Assembly (NCBI GenBank): GCA_004297645.1
Contig: SCUG01000148.1
Span: forward strand, 1 to 5,681
Direction of reading: 5' to 3'
Origin: Saprospiraceae bacterium
GTDB lineage: Bacteria; Bacteroidota; Bacteroidia; Chitinophagales; Saprospiraceae
DNA: 5,681 bases
Shown in pieces: positions 1-5,506 of this stretch. The position numbers and the translations under genes were made by a program. Positions within the stretch are counted from its first letter, which is position 1. The number at the start of each line of letters is the position of its first letter. Below the pieces are notes generated by a model. That model ran no database searches and was not told where the DNA came from. It saw nothing but the letters and a program-made list of their open reading frames with translations.

Positions 1-41
1 CCTCAAGAGAATTGTTAGTGCAAATGAAACTGCCAGAGCAT

Positions 42-380
42 TTAGGCTGCCAGTTCTTCAACCAATCCTGAAATTTGCCCCAAACGGCTGTTGTCGAGGG
101 AATAAAAGATGAACTTACCTTGGCGTTCGGTAGCGACTACCCCAGCTCGGCGAAGGATGGCCAAATGTTGGGAAGCAACGGATTGTTCAAGGCGCAGTTT
201 GATGTAAATATCAGTAACCGTCATTTGGCCGTTTTCTTCCAATAAATCAATCATGCGTTGGCGAAGTTTGTGGTTTATTGCCCGCAATACTAGCACCGCT
301 TTTCTCAACTCTGCGTAATCTAATTGTACCTCCAGCTTTCCCTTCTTGAGTACAATTGTTTCGTTTTTTTGCTTTCTCAT
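42..380 (-). CDS. ArsR/SmtB-type winged-helix transcriptional regulator
   Basis: The 112-residue product is a single winged helix-turn-helix domain, the usual size for the ArsR/SmtB family, and should act as a cytoplasmic dimeric DNA-binding regulator. Residues about 25-50 (AINHKLRQRMIDLL) form the early helices. Residues about 53-80 hold the helix-turn-helix, with recognition helix QSVASQHLAILRRAG at 66-80. Residues 82-95 (ATERQGKFIFYSL) form the beta-hairpin wing. The protein has no cysteine at all, and its two histidines (37 and 72) do not form a known metal site, so the classic ELCVC or C-terminal Asp/His metal sensors are absent; the ligand is unknown. The ATG is preceded by an A-rich stretch (AACATAAAT), typical of Bacteroidota starts. 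No target gene is visible: downstream lies only the window edge, and tsaB upstream is an unlikely specific target. Family call is firm, function is not. Confidence 0.9.
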   Translation of the reverse strand: MRKQKNETIVLKKGKLEVQLDYAELRKAVLVLRAINHKLRQRMIDLLEENGQMTVTDIYIKLRLEQSVASQHLAILRRAGVVATERQGKFIFYSLDNSRLGQISGLVEELAA

Positions 381-426
381 ATTTATGTTTTTAAATAGTG
401 GTTAAAAAATTGCTGCCATTGAACCA

Positions 427-472
427 GAAATTTCGCCCGAATTAGCCCCTCTAATAAATTAACGAAATTTCG
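427..472. repeat. Two GAAATTTC palindromes upstream of the ArsR-type gene
   Basis: The perfect palindrome GAAATTTC occurs at 427-434 and again at 464-471; both copies are followed by G, and the second extends to the 10-base palindrome CGAAATTTCG (463-472). Copies are 37 bases apart, about 3.5 helical turns. They lie 47 and 83 bases upstream of the regulator's ATG. ArsR-family dimers bind short inverted repeats near their own promoters, so an autoregulatory operator is a reasonable inference. AT-rich DNA gives such palindromes by chance fairly easily. Confidence 0.35.
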
Positions 473-532
473 ATACATGACAAACCAAGAACTGTACCAA
501 TCGAAAAGATAAAATTGCCTTATAATGCTTAA

Positions 533-540
533 CAAACGTA
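533..540 (-). promoter_or_regulatory. Possible -7 box for the ArsR-type gene
   Basis: The minus strand reads TACGTTTG, a full match to the Bacteroidota sigma-factor -7 consensus TAnnTTTG. No TTG or TTTG is found at the expected 19-21 base spacing upstream (the position reads ACTT), so the -33 box is weak or absent. Transcription would start near 527, giving a leader of about 147 bases that contains both GAAATTTC palindromes. The rest of the 381-636 gap is AT-rich and holds no gene I can support. Confidence 0.3.
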
Positions 541-636
541 GTTTCAAAGCGAAAATAAAAAGTCTATTCAAAAGTAAGAAAAAAATAAAGAGTAAAAATA
601 ATTTAAATACGTAATCTATCAGAGGTTATAGTCAAA

Positions 637-1335
637 TCATGTCAATAAGGAGAATTTGGGGTTCGGTTTTGTGATGTTAGGGGCTTTTTGGTAATAGGGA
701 AAGAAGTAGGCTGGGTTCACAAATTGCCGTTTTTTGAAAGCTTGGTGAGCCAGCGGAACCATATGGCTTGCGGAGCAAACAATGTCGCTGAAAATGGTGA
801 GGGGATTATGGAGCACTTTCCGGCACTTGGCGGCCCCGTTTCCCGAAAATAAGATTGTTTTTCCTAAGGCAAAATACTCTTGGAAAGAGGAAGTATCGAC
901 TATTAGAGCTTCTGATGGCGTGATTGGCATATTCTCCATATCGAACAGAGCGCAATACACCTCCATGCGCCGCGCATCTATCATAGGGCAGTAGAGCACA
1001 TTTTCTGCCGACTGAACGGAAAGATTGGCAGCAGCTATGGCTTGTAGCGTGTCCACTCTCACGAGAGGCAGACCGAGGGCATAGCAAATGCCTTTAGCCG
1101 TGGAGGCCCCCACGCGCAGCGACGTGTAAGAGCCGGGGCCAGAGCTTATTGCCATGGCATCAAGGTCGCGGAGGGTGAATCTGGTGGCATTGAGGCAACC
1201 GCCTATCAGGCGGGTAATGATTCTGGCGTGGTCGTTAGTATGATTTGCTTCTTCGAGGTGCAATACTTTCCCCGCTTTGCCAAGCGCCACAGAACACACT
1301 TCTGTCGCCGTTTCGATATTTAAAATGAGCGGCAT
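637..1335 (-). CDS. tsaB: tRNA threonylcarbamoyladenosine biosynthesis protein TsaB
   Basis: TsaB is the non-catalytic partner of TsaD (with TsaE) in making N6-threonylcarbamoyladenosine at position 37 of ANN-decoding tRNAs, in the cytoplasm. The 232-residue product has the normal family length and an ASKHA-type fold. Visible landmarks are the N-terminal ILNIETATEVCSVALG strand-loop (residues 4-19), HAR at 36-38, the hallmark GPGSYTSLRVG at 66-76 followed by AKG at 80-82, and DARRMEVY at 120-127. I chose the ATG at 1335 because the family starts with M-x-LI-L-x-I/L-D/E-T-A. A TTG at 1362 would add nine residues (MNYLQLKKT) but overlaps the likely promoter -7 box. The gene is divergent from prfA and transcribed toward the ArsR-type gene 256 bases away, so it is probably monocistronic. 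I see no clear terminator after the stop, only T-rich minus-strand sequence around 571-605. Confidence 0.95.
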   Translation of the reverse strand: MPLILNIETATEVCSVALGKAGKVLHLEEANHTNDHARIITRLIGGCLNATRFTLRDLDAMAISSGPGSYTSLRVGASTAKGICYALGLPLVRVDTLQAIAAANLSVQSAENVLYCPMIDARRMEVYCALFDMENMPITPSEALIVDTSSFQEYFALGKTILFSGNGAAKCRKVLHNPLTIFSDIVCSASHMVPLAHQAFKKRQFVNPAYFFPYYQKAPNITKPNPKFSLLT

Positions 1336-1359
1336 AGTTTTCTTTAGTTGCAGGTAGTT

Positions 1360-1367
1360 CAAAAATA
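1360..1367 (-). promoter_or_regulatory. Likely -7 box for tsaB
   Basis: The minus strand reads TATTTTTG, matching the Bacteroidota -7 consensus TAnnTTTG. It lies 24 bases upstream of the tsaB ATG at 1335, so transcription would begin near 1354, just after the alternative TTG start at 1362; this supports the ATG. The -33 element is poor: the nearest minus-strand TTG (1396-1394) is 26 bases away, against a normal 19-21. Confidence 0.35.
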
Positions 1368-1373
1368 CCGGAG

Positions 1374-1404
1374 TTGTACCATCCTTAGCCCATCAATACG
1401 TTTT
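1374..1404 (+). promoter_or_regulatory. Possible prfA promoter
   Basis: TTG at 1374-1376 is followed after 20 bases by TACGTTTT at 1397-1404, one mismatch from the Bacteroidota -7 consensus TAnnTTTG. A start near 1410 would give a leader of about 165 bases before the prfA ATG at 1576. It lies back to back with, and partly overlaps, the region where the tsaB promoter would need its -33 contacts. Confidence 0.3.
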
Positions 1405-1575
1405 ATCTTTACGGCTCAATTTTCGGAAAACTTTTTCAGCATGAAAAATTATACCCCGCATCAGTTTTTATAGCTTCTCCGATTTTCTTCTCTCGCAATG
1501 CCGGTCATGCAGGCCTCAACCGCAGACAATATTCATTCACATCTGACTTTAATTACCTGGCCAATTCAAACAATC

Positions 1576-2646
1576 ATGGTTGAAAAATTGGAATTCATCT
1601 ACAACAACTTCCTATTGCTCGAAGAGCAATTGGCCGACCCAACGGTCGTGAACGACCAGGAACGCTACGCCAAAGTGAGCAAGGAGTATTTCAAGCTCAA
1701 ACAAATTTCCGATGTCTATCTAGCGCACAAAAAGCTGCGGAAACACATCCAAGAGGCGAAAGCTCTCGCTAAAGAGCAGGATGCAGAAATCAGGGAAATG
1801 GCCCGAATGGAATTGCAGGAATTGCAGCCACAGAAGGATGCGCTGGAAGAAGAGCTGAAAGTTTTGCTCACGCCCAAGGACCCCGAAGATTCCAAGGATG
1901 TCATTTTCGAGATAAGGTCTGGAACTGGAGGCGACGAGGCGAGCCTTTTCGCCGGCGACCTGTTTCGCATGTACACGAAATACTTTGAAAACCAAGGCTG
2001 GAAAGTGGAGGTACTTTCCGGAAACGAGGGCACTGTCGGCGGATTCAAGGAGGTGACGATGGAGGTGACGGGCGATGATGTTTACGGCAAATTGAAATTC
2101 GAGTCGGGCGTTCATCGCGTACAGCGTGTGCCCACCACGGAGTCGAAGGGCCGGGTTCACACTTCTGCAGCAACCGTGGCCGTCATTCCAAAAATGAAAA
2201 TGGAAGATGTGAATATCAACAAAGCCGACCTCCGGGTGGACACCTTCCGCTCAAGCGGTGCCGGGGGGCAGCACGTGAACAAAACCGAGTCGGGCATTCG
2301 CATCACCCACCTGCCCACCGGCGTGGTCGTTGAATGCACAGAGGGCCGCTCACAGCACTCCAACCGCGATATTGCAGAGCAAAAACTGTATCAGAGGATA
2401 TACGAGTTGCAAAAGAACAAGATGGACTTCGAATTTGCGGCCCGCCGCAAATCCCTCGTCGGCTCTGGCGACCGTTCCGAAAAAATACGCACCTACAATT
2501 TTCCGCAAAACAGGGTGACCGACCACCGCGTCAACCTCACGCTTTACAACCTCGACCAGGTTATTGAGGGAGATTTGGAAAAGATTATTGAATCTCTTCA
2601 GATAGCCGAAAACGCTGAAAAGATGAAGGCAAATGAAAATGCCTGA
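1576..2646 (+). CDS. prfA: Peptide chain release factor 1 (RF1)
   Basis: RF1 recognises UAA and UAG stop codons on the ribosome and triggers hydrolysis of the peptidyl-tRNA ester. The 356-residue product is full length. An N-terminal helical domain (about 1-100) is rich in charged helix. RSGTGGDEAS at 114-123 opens the core. VPTTESKGRVHTSAATVAV at 185-203 contains the stop-codon-reading P-x-T tripeptide (PTT, 186-188); RF2 has SPF here, so this is RF1. SSGAGGQHVNKTES at 226-239 carries the catalytic GGQ (230-232), whose glutamine is normally methylated by PrmC. YNFPQNRVTDHRV at 307-319 is the conserved late segment. I chose the ATG at 1576 because MVEKLEFI is the family-typical start; an in-frame ATG at 1498 would add 26 residues with no family counterpart. 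The stop lies 14 bases from that of the convergent omp28 gene. Confidence 0.97.
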   Translation: MVEKLEFIYNNFLLLEEQLADPTVVNDQERYAKVSKEYFKLKQISDVYLAHKKLRKHIQEAKALAKEQDAEIREMARMELQELQPQKDALEEELKVLLTPKDPEDSKDVIFEIRSGTGGDEASLFAGDLFRMYTKYFENQGWKVEVLSGNEGTVGGFKEVTMEVTGDDVYGKLKFESGVHRVQRVPTTESKGRVHTSAATVAVIPKMKMEDVNINKADLRVDTFRSSGAGGQHVNKTESGIRITHLPTGVVVECTEGRSQHSNRDIAEQKLYQRIYELQKNKMDFEFAARRKSLVGSGDRSEKIRTYNFPQNRVTDHRVNLTLYNLDQVIEGDLEKIIESLQIAENAEKMKANENA

Positions 2647-2660
2647 CCGCTCGCTGGGGG

Positions 2661-3500
2661 TCATTTCACCACCGCTACTTTATGGGCCTGCAAGACGTAT
2701 TTATTTTCCCCGGCGAGGCTGACAAATGCGATTACATCGCAATGATTTTCATCCCAACCTACAGGCAATGTCATGGTGTAGGTCTTTGCTATTTCCACAC
2801 CTCCGCTCAATGTCTCCGTGATGGGGTCGCCGTCGTAGTTGGTCATCAAACCCCGCAAAACGTGTTTGTGGATGTAGCCGGCATCCTTGCCACTCGGAGT
2901 GAGTTGTACATCCTGGATTCCCGATTCCGTAATCATGATGCTGAGGCGAACGTTGGGGTCAGAGATGTCTTCCTGCACAAATAGCGTCACATCCACATCG
3001 AGAGTTCTGTTTCCGCTGTTGAAGGTGGGCTTGATGGCAAGTTTAACTTTTGGAGGAATGACCTTTTCCTGCTCAATGAACCCAGCCCACTGGCTCTGTC
3101 CGAGTTGAAGGTCGAACTCCCCGTCGAATAGCTGGCGGTTTACCACGGCAGTGGGGTAGCCGAAAGGCTCGCCGAGATAGCTGAGAATTTGGGTTCCTTC
3201 GGGTGTACGAAAATCGTAGTTGCTGTCGGCATAAGGGGGCGAGAACTCCCCGGCGTGAATAGATACAGCGACCAATTGCGCACCATACACGGCAGCGAGG
3301 TCTTCGATGGCAGCGCTGCCTGCCGGACAGTTCACGCAACGCACCCCCGTAAATTCTTCAATCAAAACCTGCCGTTGCTGCCCCGTCACATCAGGGCCTG
3401 GGTCAATTGGTCCCATGGTGCCGGTGACCGGTGGCGCTATTTCTTCGCAGGCTGCGAAACTCAGAGCGGCAAGGGCTAAAAGGAATATTTGGCGTTTCAT
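2661..3500 (-). CDS. Omp28-related outer membrane lipoprotein with a thioredoxin-like CxxC motif
   Basis: The 279-residue product resembles the Bacteroidota Omp28-related family, named after a Porphyromonas gingivalis outer-membrane protein. Residues 1-17 form a lipoprotein signal (MKRQ, then a hydrophobic stretch ending SFAA) with the lipidated cysteine at 18. CEE at 18-20 fits the acidic signal that often sends Bacteroidota lipoproteins to the cell surface. After a proline/glycine-rich linker (about 22-42), VLIEEFTGVRCVNCPAG (45-61) carries a CxxC (C55, C58) in a thioredoxin-like setting. GYPTAVV at 114-120 resembles the thioredoxin cis-proline loop. Residues about 150-279 look like a beta-rich C-terminal domain with a lone C254. 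I chose the ATG at 3500 because it begins directly with the signal peptide; an upstream TTG at 3545 overlaps the predicted -33 box. It lies 84 bases after the DUF6029-type gene on the same strand. Redox activity is inferred, not shown. Confidence 0.9.
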   Translation of the reverse strand: MKRQIFLLALAALSFAACEEIAPPVTGTMGPIDPGPDVTGQQRQVLIEEFTGVRCVNCPAGSAAIEDLAAVYGAQLVAVSIHAGEFSPPYADSNYDFRTPEGTQILSYLGEPFGYPTAVVNRQLFDGEFDLQLGQSQWAGFIEQEKVIPPKVKLAIKPTFNSGNRTLDVDVTLFVQEDISDPNVRLSIMITESGIQDVQLTPSGKDAGYIHKHVLRGLMTNYDGDPITETLSGGVEIAKTYTMTLPVGWDENHCDVIAFVSLAGENKYVLQAHKVAVVK

Positions 3501-3515
3501 TCTTTTAGTTTTTAA

Positions 3516-3546
3516 CAAATTCAATGGAAGTTGCAAAAATTTCAAA
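3516..3546 (-). promoter_or_regulatory. Promoter for the omp28-like gene
   Basis: On the minus strand TTTG (3546-3543) is followed after exactly 19 bases by TGAATTTG (3523-3516), one mismatch from the Bacteroidota -33/-7 pair TTTG-N19-TAnnTTTG. Transcription would start near 3510, leaving a short A-rich leader before the ATG at 3500. Its position just past a hairpin suggests the gene can be transcribed separately from the upstream DUF6029-type gene. Confidence 0.5.
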
Positions 3547-3549
3547 CTC

Positions 3550-3575
3550 CCGGGAAACGAAATGATTGTTCCCGG
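3550..3575 (-). terminator. Hairpin after the DUF6029-type gene, possible terminator
   Basis: CCGGGAA (3550-3556) and TTCCCGG (3569-3575) form a perfect 7-base-pair stem around a 12-base loop, beginning 9 bases after the DUF6029-type stop codon. On the minus strand it is followed by GAGTTTGAAATTTTTG, a broken T-tract, so termination may be partial. On the plus strand the stem is followed by CTTTGGTTTTT, but no plus-strand gene ends here. Confidence 0.5.
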
Positions 3576-3584
3576 CTTTGGTTT

Positions 3585-5279
3585 TTAGAAGGTTGAGTTC
3601 ACGGATAGTTTTACACCGCTGAAAGCTGGTTCTAAGCGGCAGATGCCGCCGGAGCAAACGATACCTTCAGGCTGTTTCACGTAGCTGAGGGAAAATCGGT
3701 TGGCCCTTTGCGTGTACGACACGTCAAGCCTTTGAAAGTGAATCTTTTCTTTGGCTCCTGTTTTCGTGTTTTCCGGCGAGAGCTTGCCCGGGCTGATGTT
3801 GAACATATCTGATACCGCAAAGGTCCAATGCGGCGCCACGGTGTATTCCACCAGGCCGTGCAGCCAGTTGCCATAATCGGCTTTTACGCCGTGGTCTTCT
3901 TGTACGTTCATGTATTGCGCCTCTATCCTGATGGCTTTTTTTTGGCTTATTTTATACAAAAAGTCAAAAAACGGAGTGACGGCTTTTACCGGTACAACGC
4001 CCGGCTTGTTTTGATAGATTTCCTGGTTGTATTCCTGCAATTGCACCCCGGCGTAAAGAGTCCATTTGCGTTTGTATTTGTAGTACAATTCGGTGTACAA
4101 CTCGCGGTATAGCTGGTTGTCGTTGAGGTCGGTAATGTTGGAGAAATTGGCGGTTAGCAATAATGTTTTGTTGACACGATATTCCACATCGGCCTGAAAG
4201 GCCAGTTCGCCGGCGAACTGTGTGGCAGCGGCATAGCGGGCCAACAGCCGGTAAGTATTCACCCGCGTCATAGGCGGGATGTAATGCAACAGCCCCCGGT
4301 TGCCCTCTTCCTGCGGGCGGGTGCGAAAGTCGAAATTTTCGGTGCATTTACCCTCCACCGTGATGCCCAGCCCATTTTTAGCGTAGCTCAGGCTGCTGTA
4401 AAATACGGTACCCTCACCCTGAACGAGCCGTCCGGTGATAGTGTCACCCGACACAGTAGTGCGCTCCTGAAACGGGTCAGTGAAGCTGTCTTTTGTTTTG
4501 TACGCTCCTTCGGCATACCACGAAAAGGTGCCAGCAGTCAGCGTGTTGTAAAGCGAAAAAGCGTAGGTGTTGTATTTGGGAATAAAAATATCCTCTTTGC
4601 GGTAGGTATTGAGCGTGGATACCAAGCTGTTCATCGAAGCATCGTCCAGCGCGCGGCTGACTATGCCAAAGCCTGGGGTCAGCGTAATGTTGGAAGAGTC
4701 GCTGCTAATGAAGCCATTGATGGCGAACCCCCGGATGGTACTTTTATACGTGTCGAACTGTTGTTTTTGGCGGCCACTAAATACCTTGACCTGCCAGTCG
4801 GGAGACAAATCGTAGGTCAGGCGCAAGCCATAAAGTGCCTGATCAATCGCCAAAGGCCGTTCTTCGTAAGCCCGAAAAATGATGCCGCTGCCAATAATAT
4901 CGTAGATATACCCCCCGGTGATGCCCAGCTTGTTTATTTCCTTGCTGATGTACCAATGGCCGATGCCCTGGCCAGTGAAAGATCCAGTGGGATTGAGGAG
5001 ACTGGAGTTCTGAAACATATCGAAACGGAGGCCAAGGTCAAAGCCCCAATTGCTGTAATTGAGGTTGAGCCAGGCATCGGCGCCGTATTTCTGGCGATCG
5101 TATTGCGGCGTGTTGATGGCCTTGATGAGCGAATCCCGGATGTAAAAATTGCCCGTAGCTTCAAGGTTGCCTGAGATGCGCCCGCCGTCCCCGGTGGCTT
5201 GCCCTTGCGCATCTTGCGCTGTGGCCGGCAAAATGCCGCACATCATAAGCAGACCAGCAAACCAGAGTTTCTTGTTCAT
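3585..5279 (-). CDS. DUF6029-type outer membrane protein, probable beta-barrel
   Basis: I recognise this 564-residue protein as resembling the Bacteroidota DUF6029 family, which has no assigned function. Residues 1-21 are a Sec signal peptide (MNKK, hydrophobic core, ATA just before Q22). The rest is rich in alternating aromatic and polar strands such as LNLNYSNWGFDLGLRFDMF (71-89), and it ends SVNSTF with a terminal phenylalanine, both typical of outer-membrane barrels. GSGIIFRAYEERPL (130-143), near the N-terminus, looks like the family's signature block. The mature protein has three cysteines: C312, plus a C-terminal pair C542 and C547 (CSGGIC) just before the last strand. The ATG at 5279 is the only start that gives a complete signal peptide. 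It is divergent from a TlpA-like gene and followed by the Omp28-related gene, suggesting a shared envelope role. Family membership is from memory of similar sequences, not a search. Confidence 0.85.
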   Translation of the reverse strand: MNKKLWFAGLLMMCGILPATAQDAQGQATGDGGRISGNLEATGNFYIRDSLIKAINTPQYDRQKYGADAWLNLNYSNWGFDLGLRFDMFQNSSLLNPTGSFTGQGIGHWYISKEINKLGITGGYIYDIIGSGIIFRAYEERPLAIDQALYGLRLTYDLSPDWQVKVFSGRQKQQFDTYKSTIRGFAINGFISSDSSNITLTPGFGIVSRALDDASMNSLVSTLNTYRKEDIFIPKYNTYAFSLYNTLTAGTFSWYAEGAYKTKDSFTDPFQERTTVSGDTITGRLVQGEGTVFYSSLSYAKNGLGITVEGKCTENFDFRTRPQEEGNRGLLHYIPPMTRVNTYRLLARYAAATQFAGELAFQADVEYRVNKTLLLTANFSNITDLNDNQLYRELYTELYYKYKRKWTLYAGVQLQEYNQEIYQNKPGVVPVKAVTPFFDFLYKISQKKAIRIEAQYMNVQEDHGVKADYGNWLHGLVEYTVAPHWTFAVSDMFNISPGKLSPENTKTGAKEKIHFQRLDVSYTQRANRFSLSYVKQPEGIVCSGGICRLEPAFSGVKLSVNSTF

Positions 5280-5368
5280 GCTGGAGTAATTTTGTTTTGA
5301 CGATGAAGAGAATCCCGTTAAAAACAGGTTAATTGCTTTTTATAGGTTCACCAAAATGGATTTTGGGA

Positions 5369-5376
5369 TAGCTTTG
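5369..5376 (+). promoter_or_regulatory. Possible -7 box for the TlpA-like gene
   Basis: TAGCTTTG fully matches the Bacteroidota -7 consensus TAnnTTTG, but there is no good TTG 19-21 bases upstream. Transcription would begin near 5382, giving a leader of about 125 bases. A weaker match, TAAATTTT, lies at 5477-5484, much closer to the ATG. Confidence 0.25.
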
Positions 5377-5427
5377 TGTCTGCTTTGCGGTGCAAGAACT
5401 GAAACCCGGCAAAAAGGCACGCAGACA
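5377..5427. other. Inverted repeat / potential RNA hairpin in the divergent promoter region
   Basis: TGTCTGC (5377-5383) pairs perfectly with GCAGACA (5421-5427). After a six-base one-sided bulge the stem continues with GTGC (5390-5393) against GCAC (5417-5420), for 11 base pairs in total around a 23-base loop. Two competing pairings exist: CTTTGCG (5383-5389) with CGCAAAG (5448-5454), and GACA (5424-5427) with TGTC (5431-5434). The element falls in the predicted leader of the DUF6029-type gene and, nearly whole, in that of the TlpA-like gene. Its function is unknown; a protein-binding site or leader RNA structure are both possible. Confidence 0.4.
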
Positions 5428-5449
5428 AACTGTCCTGACTGCAACAGCG

Positions 5450-5480
5450 CAAAGGTAGCCAAACACCCTGCCCGGCTAAA
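5450..5480 (-). promoter_or_regulatory. Promoter for the DUF6029-type gene
   Basis: The minus strand reads TACCTTTG at 5457-5450, a full match to the Bacteroidota -7 consensus TAnnTTTG. It is preceded after 19 bases by TTTA (5480-5477), one mismatch from the TTTG -33 box. Transcription would start near 5444 and give a long leader of about 165 bases containing the hairpin at 5377-5427. Confidence 0.5.
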
Positions 5481-5506
5481 TTTTTCAACCATCAAAATGA
5501 TAAAAT

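Noticed and set aside
383..571. 62-codon minus-strand frame ending three bases before the ArsR-type start, which could be a leader peptide or upstream operon partner.
   Set aside because: It needs a TTG start, spans the candidate promoter, and reads as AT-rich noise (Phe, Leu, Asn, Lys) without any motif.
1498..1575. In-frame 26-residue extension of RF1 from an upstream ATG.
   Set aside because: RF1 proteins normally begin at the MVEKLEFI-like segment, and the extension has no helix pattern or family counterpart.
1720..2160. Minus-strand frame of 146 codons within prfA.
   Set aside because: It is antisense to the conserved RF1 core, whose motifs explain the sequence constraint fully.
3936..3943. 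Run of eight T (A8 in the coding strand) in the DUF6029-type gene, a possible slippage or frameshift site.
   Set aside because: It encodes an ordinary Gln-Lys-Lys stretch, the frame is intact on both sides, and no alternative-frame product of interest follows.
4284..5174. Long 296-codon plus-strand frame antisense to the DUF6029-type gene.
   Set aside because: It is the complement of a gene with signal peptide and barrel pattern; its own translation has no signal, no domain and no promoter-like sequence ahead of it.
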